33,653 nucleotides of DNA from NCBI GenBank assembly GCA_044344145.1, contig JBIJDM010000003.1, forward strand, positions 1 through 33,653, given 5' to 3'. Position 1 is the first letter of the stretch; each line of letters opens with the position of its first letter. The stretch is from JBAXGE01 sp044344145 (GTDB taxonomy: Bacteria > Planctomycetota > Phycisphaerae > WQYP01). The notes below the pieces were generated by a model. That model saw only the letters and a program-made list of their open reading frames with translations, had not been told where the DNA came from and ran no database searches. This document shows, one piece after another, positions 16,426 through 26,116 of this stretch. A program made the translations under genes and the position numbers.

Positions 16426-19400
16426 GGTTTATTAGCCTCTTGAGCTTTGTAGTCCGCGAGATTGCGCAGGTATTGCTCGATCGCCTGATTATATTCCTGT
16501 GGGCTGCGCTGTTTTTGGGCCTGCAACAGAGCTTCGCGCTGCCGTTCCGGCAGGCCCTGATAACCGGAGGTGCCGGTGACATTATTGCCGGGCCCGACCT
16601 TGCCCCCGGTGGTGACATTGGCATCCATACGATCGCCGGTGCCCTTGGACATGGGATTATCTATACCCGGTGCGGGGGTCATACCGGGCATCATGCCCAT
16701 GCCCGGCATCATGCCCGGCATCCCGGGAGTGCCCGGCATTCCGGCCTGCGCCATGGCCATACTGGCCTGAGCCTGCGCCATCGCAGCCTGCGCTGCCACA
16801 GCCGCCGCAGCGGCGGCAGCGGGTTGACCAGCGGCAGCTTGGGCGGCAGATTCGGAAGCCGCCGTCTGGGCTTGAGCCAAAGCGTTTTGTGCGGACTCGG
16901 GCATGGCGGCGGATTCGGCTTGAATCTGGGCCATACTCTCCGCAGCTTGTGCCATTGCGGGGGCAGACGGTGCCGCCGCTTGGGGTTGGGCCATCATGTT
17001 CTGCAGCGCTTGTTGTAATTGCTGCTGCTGTTGGGCCATTTGTGCAGGCGCGGCGGGGGCGGGTTGACCCGGTTGACCGGGCTGTCCAGGTTGACCCGGT
17101 TGGCCAGGCTGACCGGGTTGACCAGGCTGGCCCGGTTGACCCGGTTGGGCGGCTTGCGCTGCAGCTTGGGCGGCTTGGGCTGCCTGAGCGGCTTGCGCGG
17201 CTTGGGCGGCGGCCTGCGCGGCGGCGGCTTGGGCGGCTTCCTTGGCTCCCGCTTGGGCGGGTTGGGCCGCAGCCTGCTGGGCGGCTTGGGCGGATTTTTG
17301 GGCGGCTTCCGACGCTTGCGCCGCCTGCTGGGCAGCTTGTTGGGCCGCCTGCGCGGCGGCGGGTTGCGCGGCTTGCGGCGGAGCCTGCGCGGCCTGTTGG
17401 GCCGCCTGCTGCGCCGCCTGAGCCGACTGGGCGGCCTGGGCGGCCGCTTGCGCGGCTTGCTGGGCGGACTGTTGCGGAGTTTGGGCAGCGGCGGCCTGCT
17501 GCAGCGCGGCTTCGGCTTTTTGCATGGCTTGGTTGGCCTGCTCCAACTTACCCTGAGCCAGTTGGCTGGCAGCCTGTTCAGCGGCTTTCTGGGCAGCGCT
17601 GAGTGCGGGGCTGGGGCTTTCGGTCTGGGCCTGTTTAATCGCTTCGGCCATCTGATTTTGCTGCTGCTGCAGGGCGGCCATGTTGGTGGGCGCCGCAGCG
17701 GCCAATTCCTCGGCGGCTTTTTGCAGCGCGGCCTGGGCGGCAGCCTGTTTTTCCGCGGCTTTATCATCCGTCACACCCGCGGCCAACTGGGCTTTGGCGA
17801 TTTCCTTGTCAATCGCCTGCTGGGCTTCCACCAAATTCTTCATGGCCTCTTTTTGCTGGGCGTTGGCTTCGGCATTTTTATCCTGGGTGAGTTTTTCCGC
17901 AGCGGCGGCCATGGCGTTTTTCGCCTGATCCAGTTCCTTGCCTGCTTGCGGCACCAAGGGCGCCACCTGTTCCCGGGCCTGATTGGTGGCTTCCTGAGTT
18001 TTGAGTTGGGCGGCCAGATCGGCGGGATTGGGTTTGGGCTTTTGCCCGGCGGCCTCTTTGGCCGCCTGTGCCGCAGAATTCAATTCCGCTTTGGCTTCCT
18101 GTTTGATCAGTTCGCCCACCTGGGCGCGGACCACCTGCAGATCATCGATCTTTTCCAGCGCCGCTTTGACCAGTGCGATTTGTTTGGCAATTTCCACCTG
18201 GGCATTCTGGAGGGCGGTCTGCACCCCGGTTTGGGTGCCCGTTAATTCTTTCTGGCCGGGGTCTTTTTGCATCTGGCCGGTGGCCAATTGCATCCGGGTA
18301 ATGGCAGTTTGTAATTCCTGGGCGGCCGCTGGTACCAGCGACTGGGCCGTGGTCTGGGGCGGCGTGGTATCCACCGCCAACTGGCCCTGAGCTTTCACCA
18401 GATTTTCCAGCGCATCTTTGCTGGTCAGCGTAGTGCGCAACTGGATAATCAGGTCCTGCTGTTGTTGCAACTGCGCGACTTCTTTTTGCAGCGCTTCCAG
18501 CCGGGCCAACATCGCGGCCGGTTGCTGGGCTTCCTGCAGTCGTTCGATCACGGCCTGCAGCAGCGTCACCACCTGCCGTTGGTAATACAGGGTTTGGGCA
18601 ACACTTTTGCTCAGTAAGGCCATCTCCCGGCGGACCAAACCGGTATCAGGACGCCCGGCCAAACGGTTCACTTCCTGGGCCGCGGTCAGCGCTTCGGTCA
18701 TCAGACTGTTGGCCAACGGCACCAGCGGGCCAAGTTGTTGCCGGGTATAGACCAGCGCGTCCATCTGATCGGAGATCTGATCCTGCAATTCCTGCAGTTC
18801 CGCCTGATCGGTCTCGCGGCCTTTTTCATCTTTGCCGAAGACTTTTTTCTCCGGCCACTGGGCGACCAGCGTTTCCTGCTGCTGGACAATCGGCGTCATG
18901 GCTTGCAGGACGATCCGGACCTGCTCAATGGTCGTGCGGGTCGGCGCGGCGATCAGGCTGAGTTGGCGCAATTCATCGCGGATTTTGCGCTGGCTTTCCA
19001 GCGCCTTGCCCAGATTGCCCGCACCCACCTCATCCGAAGCCGTGCGTAATAATCCAGCCAGACCGGCCTCCGTCATGTGTTTTTGGATTTGGTCCAATTT
19101 GGCATCGCCCCCACCGGGCTTGGCGATTTTGGCGAATTCCTGCAATTGTGCCAACACCAGATTGATTTCGTCGCGCAGGGCGCTCTGTTCCGTAGTCAAC
19201 AGTTGCTGCATGCTACGCATGTTTTCGCGATGGTCCTGGTGATGTCGGGAATTGTTATACTTCGTAAGATCGCTGGTGCCTAGCCGGCGCATGGCCTCGC
19301 GGCTGTTGCGCATGGCCGCCTGTTGGCGCTGGGCCTGGAGTTCGAAACGTTGCGACAATTCGGCATATTCGCGCTGTCGGTTGAACTCCAGCAGCAATTG

Positions 19401-19796
19401 CCGGAATTGCAGATTGATATTTTTCTGGACAGCGTAAGCCTGATTGGCCGTGGCCTGAGTAGTGGCCACACTGGCCTGACGCACCGCCTGGAGCAGTTCC
19501 ACCACACGTTGCATATCGCGCTGGGACATTTGCGCCAGCACCTGGCGGATCGCCAGCAAGGTTTTGACATCAGCGCTCTGGCCCAGTCCGTTGGCCTGAA
19601 ATTCCGCGATGATCCGGTCCAGATCCTGGGCCGCTTCCAGCGTTTGCGCCCGCAGCAGTGCCTGCTTGGTTTCCACCTGCAGCAAGCGTTCGCCCCCGAC
19701 GGGCGTGGTCTTGTTCTGGGCCGGCAGCAGCGCGGGGATACATACCAGCGCCACCGCATAGGCCAGTACGGCCCGATTAAGTCCGGTTTTACGCAT
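16422..19796 (-). CDS. Very large exported Ala/Gln-rich coiled-coil protein with collagen-like Gly-Gln-Pro block
   Basis: 1124 residues from the ATG at 19796, preceded by AGGAG. After a signal peptide (MRKTGLNRAVLAYAVALVCI, ending ALLPA-Q), residues about 30-860 are almost entirely helical and rich in Gln, Ala, Glu and Leu, with heptad-like spacing suggesting long coiled coils. From about 740 onward the sequence becomes Ala-Ala-Gln repeats. Residues about 882-912 are a collagen-like run of about nine Gly-Gln-Pro triplets. A Met/Pro/Gly segment follows (MPGMPGMMPGMGMMPGM), then a more ordinary C-terminus with YQGLPERQREALLQAQKQR and SPQEYNQAIEQYLRNLADYK. Strong low complexity makes homology searches unreliable. 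Gaps of 12 bp upstream and a 4-bp overlap downstream tie it to the operon. An extended envelope filament or tether is plausible, not shown. Confidence 0.88.
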   Translation of the reverse strand: MRKTGLNRAVLAYAVALVCIPALLPAQNKTTPVGGERLLQVETKQALLRAQTLEAAQDLDRIIAEFQANGLGQSADVKTLLAIRQVLAQMSQRDMQRVVELLQAVRQASVATTQATANQAYAVQKNINLQFRQLLLEFNRQREYAELSQRFELQAQRQQAAMRNSREAMRRLGTSDLTKYNNSRHHQDHRENMRSMQQLLTTEQSALRDEINLVLAQLQEFAKIAKPGGGDAKLDQIQKHMTEAGLAGLLRTASDEVGAGNLGKALESQRKIRDELRQLSLIAAPTRTTIEQVRIVLQAMTPIVQQQETLVAQWPEKKVFGKDEKGRETDQAELQELQDQISDQMDALVYTRQQLGPLVPLANSLMTEALTAAQEVNRLAGRPDTGLVRREMALLSKSVAQTLYYQRQVVTLLQAVIERLQEAQQPAAMLARLEALQKEVAQLQQQQDLIIQLRTTLTSKDALENLVKAQGQLAVDTTPPQTTAQSLVPAAAQELQTAITRMQLATGQMQKDPGQKELTGTQTGVQTALQNAQVEIAKQIALVKAALEKIDDLQVVRAQVGELIKQEAKAELNSAAQAAKEAAGQKPKPNPADLAAQLKTQEATNQAREQVAPLVPQAGKELDQAKNAMAAAAEKLTQDKNAEANAQQKEAMKNLVEAQQAIDKEIAKAQLAAGVTDDKAAEKQAAAQAALQKAAEELAAAAPTNMAALQQQQNQMAEAIKQAQTESPSPALSAAQKAAEQAASQLAQGKLEQANQAMQKAEAALQQAAAAQTPQQSAQQAAQAAAQAAQSAQAAQQAAQQAAQAPPQAAQPAAAQAAQQAAQQAAQASEAAQKSAQAAQQAAAQPAQAGAKEAAQAAAAQAAAQAAQAAQAAQAAQAAAQAAQPGQPGQPGQPGQPGQPGQPGQPGQPGQPAPAAPAQMAQQQQQLQQALQNMMAQPQAAAPSAPAMAQAAESMAQIQAESAAMPESAQNALAQAQTAASESAAQAAAGQPAAAAAAAVAAQAAMAQAQASMAMAQAGMPGTPGMPGMMPGMGMMPGMTPAPGIDNPMSKGTGDRMDANVTTGGKVGPGNNVTGTSGYQGLPERQREALLQAQKQRSPQEYNQAIEQYLRNLADYKAQEANKP

Positions 19797-19808
19797 GACT
19801 AAACTCCT

Positions 19809-21503
19809 TTAGGGCCGGCCCGGGGCGGGTTGGGTGGCCGCATTTTTGTCGGTAATAATCTTGCCCAAATCCTGACTGGTATTTTCCTGCTCGGTGGCCA
19901 TGTCGTGGACCTGATTCAACGAACTGCCCAGCCGGCTGATCAGTTCGGCGTGTTTTACTTCCGAAGTCACCACCACCAGACTGTACGTGTCGCTGCGCTG
20001 GGTATTGGGCTGGGGGGTTTTGCCGTCCGCGATTTCCAGCCAGAATTCAATCCGGCTGTCGGGCGCCAATGCGGTGGGGAAATTAGCCTGAGCCAAATCC
20101 CAGATATATTCCCCCTGCCAGCGCGGCTCGATCAGATTGGGGGCCCGGGTATACACCGGCACGGACTGGGGCTCGTTCTCTCCGAGCCGATAATACAACC
20201 GGATCTGCCGGACGCCATAATCGTCCTCGGTTTGCAGCCGCATGGGTACCGTACCGGCGGCGACAATAGTTTGCTCGTGGGCGGTGGGCCACAATACGCG
20301 AATTTTGGGCGTGGCATCGGGCACCATCTGAATCCGGTACATGACCGAATCCAATGAGGCAATACCGTTGCTATCCACCAGCCGGATACTCACTCCGATG
20401 GCGTTGTCGGGCAGCGGGACCAAGGCCTGTAGCTGGGTGGGTTGTTGGGCGTCCACCTGCATCGGCAGGCTGATCTTGCGTTCCGGGGTATGCACGATCA
20501 CGACACTGCCTGCGGCACCGGAGCTATCTTGGCCACGACAGGCCCGATTCGCAGTCAGGGTCAATTGCAGACTGCTGCCCTGCACCATGGTCAGGTCATT
20601 GACCGCCAGTGGTCGGACAGGCAGCGGGATGTACGCGGGATAGCGCTGAGCGAATTCCACCTGCACCAACGCCGGACGCGTCATAACCTGAACCTTATGG
20701 GTGAGTGAATAGCCATCTCCGGCGTACAGCACATAGGAGAAGGACTCCTGGGCGTTGTCAATCACCCCGACAAAGCGGCGGCCCCCTGACGCACTGGCGG
20801 TCATCGGGAGGATTTGGCGACGGTCGGGATATTTCAATTCCGCGCGCACCGCGCTGGCATACCAGCCGGTCACCAGTGCTTCCAAATTCAAACTGTCGCC
20901 TACGGCCACATACACATTGCCGGTCACCGAGGTGATTTGGGTCCGGGTGGGCAGCTTGACCGATAGCAGACAGAAGCGTTGCAGCAGGATGCTGCTGGTG
21001 GGCCAGGTCGCCACCGTAATCACGCCACAACTCAGCAATACCACAGCGCCCCAAAAACTGGCGCGGCGCAAGGCCCGGCTGGGCAGGACTTGCACCCAGT
21101 CCAAATCGCCGATGACGGACTGGGCCTGTTGAATCACCGCCTGAACCAGGGTTGGGGAAGTACCCACCGCCACCCCGGCGGCTTGAAACTGCACCGCCGA
21201 AATCAACCGCGACGACAGTTCCGGATAGGTATGTTCCACCGTCAGCGCCAGCCCTTCCTGATCGGGCACCCGCAACAGAGGCCGGAGCATATGACGCCAC
21301 AGCGTCACGCCGGCGGAGACCAGACACACCAATAAACCAATGGCCCGCAGGGGGAGCGGGAAATCCAGCAGATAATCCAATCCACACACCAGCAGCATGC
21401 CCAGCAACAGCGCCGTTTGCGCCAACGCCCCACCGTGTAAAAACGCGAGGGTCACATAGCGCCGGCGTAAAGCCTGCAATCGTATGGTTACGGCATCTTG
21501 CAT
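19809..21503 (-). CDS. DUF4175-like membrane protein
   Basis: 564 residues. Two N-terminal membrane helices (about 22-44 and 48-68) are followed by a short cytoplasmic or amphipathic stretch (EGLALTVEHTYPELSSRLIS), a third helix near 150-170 (ASFWGAVVLLSCGVITVATW), and a long extracytoplasmic region of beta-type, Ig-like character (TQITSVTGNVYVAVGDSLNL; YPAYIPLPVRPLAVNDLTMV; RLQTEDDYGVRQIRLYYRLG). This layout matches DUF4175-type proteins found beside vWA/MoxR genes. The C-terminus is a coiled segment (ISRLGSSLNQVHDMATEQEN) ending in an ATQPAP tail. It lies 15 bp after the vWA gene and 12 bp before the coiled-coil gene. Its role is unknown; the periplasmic part could bind the coiled-coil protein. 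Confidence 0.75.
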   Translation of the reverse strand: MQDAVTIRLQALRRRYVTLAFLHGGALAQTALLLGMLLVCGLDYLLDFPLPLRAIGLLVCLVSAGVTLWRHMLRPLLRVPDQEGLALTVEHTYPELSSRLISAVQFQAAGVAVGTSPTLVQAVIQQAQSVIGDLDWVQVLPSRALRRASFWGAVVLLSCGVITVATWPTSSILLQRFCLLSVKLPTRTQITSVTGNVYVAVGDSLNLEALVTGWYASAVRAELKYPDRRQILPMTASASGGRRFVGVIDNAQESFSYVLYAGDGYSLTHKVQVMTRPALVQVEFAQRYPAYIPLPVRPLAVNDLTMVQGSSLQLTLTANRACRGQDSSGAAGSVVIVHTPERKISLPMQVDAQQPTQLQALVPLPDNAIGVSIRLVDSNGIASLDSVMYRIQMVPDATPKIRVLWPTAHEQTIVAAGTVPMRLQTEDDYGVRQIRLYYRLGENEPQSVPVYTRAPNLIEPRWQGEYIWDLAQANFPTALAPDSRIEFWLEIADGKTPQPNTQRSDTYSLVVVTSEVKHAELISRLGSSLNQVHDMATEQENTSQDLGKIITDKNAATQPAPGRP

Positions 21504-21518
21504 AGAACTACCTACCCG

Positions 21519-23915
21519 TTATTTCAAGTACCAACGCTTGCGTAAAATCCATTCCGCACTAACCAGCCCCACCAGGAGCACAAACAACAGCGGGCTGGAC
21601 CAGAACTCGACCGAGATTCGCGTCAACACCGGCACCACCGTCCGCTGCACATCGCCGGGCAACCGGGACAACTGCTCTTCGCGATAAAATTGCCCGCCGG
21701 CCGTGTCCACCAATTGTTGGAGTCCGGCTTCGTTCATGGCTGCCTGCAACAATTCCCGTTGCGCGGTCTCGACTTCGAAAGTATAGAACGTCTTGGGATC
21801 ATGGGCGACGGTGATTTTGTGCCGGCCCACCGCCGGAGCGCTCAGGCTCGCCCGGTACATGCCTTCCTGGCCCGGCAGCGCCCGCAGGATCAAGTCGCGC
21901 GGGGCGTCCTTGCTGTTCAGGGGGGTGATCTGGGCGGTGACCTGCTCCTGCGTGAACGGCCGTAACTGGCTGTCGAACAACCGGGCGTACACCTGCATCT
22001 GGGCGCCGGGTTCATAACGCGGCTGGTCGGTGGACAACTGGGTCATCTTGGCCTGACCGAGAATACTGCTGACCGCCAGGCGCTCGATCATCTGGCTCCA
22101 GAATTGGATATGGATTTTTTCGCCTTCATTGCGCCGCCAGCGCCAGGTATTGTCCGTACCCACCCACAATACCGAGCCAATCCCGTATTGCTGCAGCACC
22201 ACCACCGGCTGTTTGCCGAAACGCGTGGCCCGCGCCGGATTACCATCCACCACCAGCACCTCCGCGCCCGGCTTGGCCCGCACCACCGGCGCCGCCCAGT
22301 ACATGGGCGGTAGATCGTTCCACAACCGCAGATTGTCCTCGGGCTTGTCGCTGAGATTCAGCATGTTGTGCGTGCGCCCCAGAGGAGTCAGTTCCAGCTT
22401 GATGGGCTGGTTGAAGACCGTCGGGCGTGCATCCTCGCCCCGCGCAACCTGAAATTCCACCGGCAGCAAACTCGCCAGCGCGGTTTTCGCGTAGGCATTG
22501 GGGGTGTGCATGCGGCCAGGAATGACCAGCAGCGAACCGCCGTGGATACTGACAAATTTTTGTAAATCCGGCAACGCCGTATCAGGCAGTTTCTTAGGAT
22601 CCACATCGCCCCAGATAATGACATCGTATTGCCCGACCAGATCCTTGAGTTCCTTGGGATACTTGGCCAGATAGGGGGTCTTTTCGCCTTGCGTCAGACC
22701 CGGGTCAACCTCGGCCAGAAAGCTGTGATACTCCACCCGGCGGTCGCGCATCAGCATATTTTGGATGTGCTTGTATTCCCAGCGCGGCGTCTGTTCCACC
22801 TGCAGCACCCGAATGCGGTCGTCCACCACTTTCAGTTTCTGGGTGTAGGCGTTGTTGGTGGTCATCACCTCGTCGGAACGGGTTTCAAATTCGGCGGTGA
22901 TTTCGTACTCCCCGGGTTGTTTGGGGATGTATTTCAGCGGTACCAGAATTTCGTCATCACCGGTCCAGGTGACATCTTCGCTGGCCACCACTTCTTTGCC
23001 CTGCCGCAGCAGCAGACGCGATTTTTCGCCCTTGAGCCCGCGGCCCTGTACCCGCGCCACCACCGGCACATCGTCGCGGACAAACACGCTGTCGCGCATC
23101 AGCAAGCCCACCACCGCGAGGTCTTTGGGGTTGGTAATGCCGGTGCCATAGATAAACAGCGGGATATTGTCGGCTTTGGCCAGCGTGGCGGCCTGATCCA
23201 TCGGCAGGCCGGCATTGTTGCCGCCATCGGTGATCAACACCACCCCCGCCAGACTTTGGCCGCGTTGCCGGACCAGCGCATCGCGCAGGGCTTCTCCGAT
23301 GGCCGTGGCAGGCAAATCCGCTTTGATCTGGGTCTGCCACTGGGTATCCGTGGTTATCGGATTCGGCAGACTTATTTCCTGATTCTGGGCCCCGAAGGTG
23401 TACAGCACCACACGATAGTCCTGTTGTAATGCTTCCAGCAGTTTGACCCGCTGGCCCGCCAGTGCGGCCGACGCCAGAGCGCTGCGGCTGGGCATGGTGG
23501 CGGCCGCCGTGGCATCTTTGCTGGTGGTAAACAACGCCGTCGCGCGGTTGATATCCGCCGGATCCACCCGCAAGTCGGCGATCGCCATCGAGGCGCTGTT
23601 ATCCACCAACACCACCACGGTCTGGCGCACCCGCCCGGCAATTCCCAGTTCCAGCACCGGCCGGGCCAAGAGCAAAAGCAACAATAACAAAACCAGCCCG
23701 CGCAGGGTCAGTAAAATCCGCTTGCGCCGCGGCGTCAGCCCGTCGCCATAAAGTTGATAGGTATACCACGACGCGAGGACCAGCAGAATCGCCCCCAACA
23801 ACCACCAGCCCGCGTGCACTTCGGTGGGGAACAGCACGCGCAGCGCCGCCAACCGGTCGCCCGGCTGACTGTCCGCACCTGCCCAATTGAGTATCCAGTT
23901 CATCATGGTAATCAT
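21519..23915 (-). CDS. Membrane-anchored vWA protein with glutamine-amidotransferase-like domain
   Basis: 798 residues. The ATG (23913-23915) overlaps the previous stop by 4 bp. Two membrane helices near the N-terminus (about 36-56 and 69-93) precede a vWA domain with an intact MIDAS start VVVLVDNSASM (Asp105, Ser107, Ser109) and the later VLITDGGNNAG. Then come Ig-like beta segments (YIPKQPGEYEITAEFETRSD) and a region resembling class I glutamine-amidotransferase-like domains (VLQVEQTPRWEYKHIQNMLM; YDVIIWGDVDPKKLP; FVSIHGGSLLVIPGR), with no catalytic Cys seen. A last helix at the C-terminus (SSPLLFVLLVGLVSAEWILR) anchors it again. Such proteins are standard members of planctomycete MoxR/vWA operons and are thought to act in the envelope. 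Confidence 0.88.
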   Translation of the reverse strand: MITMMNWILNWAGADSQPGDRLAALRVLFPTEVHAGWWLLGAILLVLASWYTYQLYGDGLTPRRKRILLTLRGLVLLLLLLLLARPVLELGIAGRVRQTVVVLVDNSASMAIADLRVDPADINRATALFTTSKDATAAATMPSRSALASAALAGQRVKLLEALQQDYRVVLYTFGAQNQEISLPNPITTDTQWQTQIKADLPATAIGEALRDALVRQRGQSLAGVVLITDGGNNAGLPMDQAATLAKADNIPLFIYGTGITNPKDLAVVGLLMRDSVFVRDDVPVVARVQGRGLKGEKSRLLLRQGKEVVASEDVTWTGDDEILVPLKYIPKQPGEYEITAEFETRSDEVMTTNNAYTQKLKVVDDRIRVLQVEQTPRWEYKHIQNMLMRDRRVEYHSFLAEVDPGLTQGEKTPYLAKYPKELKDLVGQYDVIIWGDVDPKKLPDTALPDLQKFVSIHGGSLLVIPGRMHTPNAYAKTALASLLPVEFQVARGEDARPTVFNQPIKLELTPLGRTHNMLNLSDKPEDNLRLWNDLPPMYWAAPVVRAKPGAEVLVVDGNPARATRFGKQPVVVLQQYGIGSVLWVGTDNTWRWRRNEGEKIHIQFWSQMIERLAVSSILGQAKMTQLSTDQPRYEPGAQMQVYARLFDSQLRPFTQEQVTAQITPLNSKDAPRDLILRALPGQEGMYRASLSAPAVGRHKITVAHDPKTFYTFEVETAQRELLQAAMNEAGLQQLVDTAGGQFYREEQLSRLPGDVQRTVVPVLTRISVEFWSSPLLFVLLVGLVSAEWILRKRWYLK

Positions 23916-26104
23916 TTCGACTTACTAAAGTACCAACCACACACCATATCCATCCCGGCGGCCAAAAACGCCAGCAGCAAAACCCACATGGTCCATTCGC
24001 GCCCGTTGGGCTTATTCGACTGCTGGGCCAAAGGTTGCTCGGGGGTGGTAATGGTGACCCCCGCCGCCTGCAGATTGGTGCGCTGGGCGTCAGAGAACAC
24101 CTGCACATTGGATTCCGCCGCCACCGGCTGGACGGCCAGATACGTCACCAGTTGCTCGCCGTTGGTGGCCAACCGGTACAGGCCCGCACGCTGGGTATCG
24201 GTGATCCGCACCTGCTGGCGCAGCCCTACTTCTTCCACCGTCACCCCGTTCTGCAGCGGAACCACATCGGTTTCCCGGGATGGGCTGTGGACAATCAGCG
24301 TCTGGCCTTTGTATTCATTGGCTACCAGCGTGCGGATGGGCGTGCCGGTCACCATCGGGTCGGGCCGGCTCTGATTGGACCGGACCACATAACCGACAAT
24401 CTGATGCAGCAACGGCACATACACCTGCGGGCGCACCGGCAAATCGGTCCACGCGGCATTGAGGGTACTGGTGGTCAGCAGCACCCGGCCTTCCTGCACC
24501 GTGCGCTCCAGCCACGCGGGCGAGCCATCCTGATAGCTGGCGATGGTCTGGAACGGTGAAAGGGCCTTGCCCGTTGGCGTGGCGGGAGCAGTCGTGGCCG
24601 TCACCGGCCAGGCGCGGACATCATATTTCCGCAGCGTGCGCACATCACGCCAGGTGGCCAGTCCCGTGTCATTCCAAATCCGCACCACCGGATGGTGCAA
24701 ACCTTCCGCCTGAAACGTCCAGGGTTTGTAATTCTTTTCCGCATCCCCGCGCGGTTCGTCCAGTTGGGCAGGCATCAGCCCCCAGCGTTGGCCCAGTTCC
24801 TGATTGTAAAAACGGGCGTTCACTTTGTCGCCCAGACCGATCAGCAAACCGCCCCCGCCCGCGACATAGCTGGCCAGCCGCTGGGTGGCGGGTAAGGTCA
24901 GATCGGGCACATTGGCCATAATGACCAGGTCATATTCATCGAGATTCGTGGTTTCGAGATCCAAGGGGTTGATGACCCGGGTTTGGAGCCAATTCAGCGT
25001 GTCCGCGTTCTGCACAAAGGGCCGAAGGGCGAAACCCAGATAGAACGATTCGGATTCGCGCGGTTCGCGCCCGGGATCGCCGTCCAAGACCAGCACCTGC
25101 ACCTGCCGGGTGGGAGTGACGGCCAGCATCCGGGTATCATCGGCGGCCAACTGATCACGCGGGATCCGCACGATGGCCGACTGCGGTACCGCGTCGCGGA
25201 AGGTAGCGAACATGGTCAGGGTGCGGGTCTCGCCCGGTTCCAGCCGGGCGATATTGACGGACTCCAGCGCCGGTTCATTGTTCAGCGCCAGCGTGACGGG
25301 CAGGTCCTGCACTGCGCGGGTGCCCAGATTGGCCACCTGCACTTCGAACCGCACCGGCTGATTCACCACCGGCAGCGCCGTGGTCATATTGAAACCGGTG
25401 ACGGCGATATTCTGCACCGGCTGGGTGCCCAACACATGCAGCCGGGATTTGATCTGGTTCTGGTTCAGCGTCAACAACCGGCCGATTTCCGGGGCCGCGG
25501 TAAACGCCGCGCCACGGCCATCGGTCACGATGACCAATTGCTTGGCGGTACTGGGCCGGCGTTCCAGCGCGGCCAGTGCGGCCTGCACCCCCGGCAATAA
25601 ATCACTGGCCCGGTCGGTCAATTCCAATTTCGGCAAGAGCGCCCGCACCCCGGCGAGATCATAACTGGGATCGGCAATCGCGCCCTGCGCTTCGTCCGAG
25701 GCCAGAATAATGCCCACCGCACTGCCCGCGGGCAGATTGGCGATGTAGGTATCCACCCATTGCACGGCCTGCTTGAAGGTGGACTGGGCGCCTTCGGTGG
25801 TGCCCATGGACATAGAATGGTCGAGCACAATCATCACAGTCTGGGGCGGCGGGGCGCTGGTGACCAGCAGATCGGTCACGGGCCGGGCCATGGCCAGGGC
25901 CACCAGCGCGATCAGCAGACAGCGCAGAATCAGCAGCAGGAGATCTTCCAACTGGAGGCGGCGCCGGTTCTGGGTCACACTGGCCTGCAGGAAGCGCATC
26001 GCGGCCCAGCGCATCTTAATGAATTGCCGGCGGTTCAGCCAGTGGATGATGATGGGGGCACTGATAGCGCCAATGCCGGCCAATAATAATGGATTCAAAA
26101 ACAT
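23912..26104 (-). CDS. BatA-like membrane protein with vWA domain
   Basis: 730 residues from the ATG at 26104 with GAGAG upstream; a GTG at 26110 would add two residues. The N-terminus is a typical BatA/aerotolerance domain: MFLNPLLLAGIGAISAPIII, HWLNRRQFIKMRWAAMRFLQ, then NRRRLQLEDLLLLILRCLLI and ARPV. The vWA domain follows with MIDAS residues DHSMSMG (Asp95, Ser97, Ser99) and VIVTDGRGAAF. The middle has CARDB-like beta segments (VNQPVRFEVQVANLGTRAVQ), and the second half a GATase-like region (VIMANVPDLTLPATQRLASY; GGGGLLIGLGDKVNARFYNQ). The C-terminal helix is MWVLLLAFLAAGMDMVCGWY. It shares its domain plan with the next gene in the operon, so the two may be ancient paralogs that assemble together. 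Confidence 0.9.
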   Translation of the reverse strand: MFLNPLLLAGIGAISAPIIIHWLNRRQFIKMRWAAMRFLQASVTQNRRRLQLEDLLLLILRCLLIALVALAMARPVTDLLVTSAPPPQTVMIVLDHSMSMGTTEGAQSTFKQAVQWVDTYIANLPAGSAVGIILASDEAQGAIADPSYDLAGVRALLPKLELTDRASDLLPGVQAALAALERRPSTAKQLVIVTDGRGAAFTAAPEIGRLLTLNQNQIKSRLHVLGTQPVQNIAVTGFNMTTALPVVNQPVRFEVQVANLGTRAVQDLPVTLALNNEPALESVNIARLEPGETRTLTMFATFRDAVPQSAIVRIPRDQLAADDTRMLAVTPTRQVQVLVLDGDPGREPRESESFYLGFALRPFVQNADTLNWLQTRVINPLDLETTNLDEYDLVIMANVPDLTLPATQRLASYVAGGGGLLIGLGDKVNARFYNQELGQRWGLMPAQLDEPRGDAEKNYKPWTFQAEGLHHPVVRIWNDTGLATWRDVRTLRKYDVRAWPVTATTAPATPTGKALSPFQTIASYQDGSPAWLERTVQEGRVLLTTSTLNAAWTDLPVRPQVYVPLLHQIVGYVVRSNQSRPDPMVTGTPIRTLVANEYKGQTLIVHSPSRETDVVPLQNGVTVEEVGLRQQVRITDTQRAGLYRLATNGEQLVTYLAVQPVAAESNVQVFSDAQRTNLQAAGVTITTPEQPLAQQSNKPNGREWTMWVLLLAFLAAGMDMVCGWYFSKSK

Positions 26105-26116
26105 ACGCACTCTCGC

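Noticed and set aside
17055..17152. 9-bp tandem array considered as a CRISPR or satellite repeat
   Set aside because: There are no spacers and the unit encodes in-frame Gly-Gln-Pro with synonymous variation, so it belongs to the gene.
17019..18245. A 408-codon plus-strand frame rich in Gly, Leu and Arg
   Set aside because: It is the reverse complement of the Ala/Gln repeat region of the coiled-coil gene; the repeat composition explains the lack of stops.
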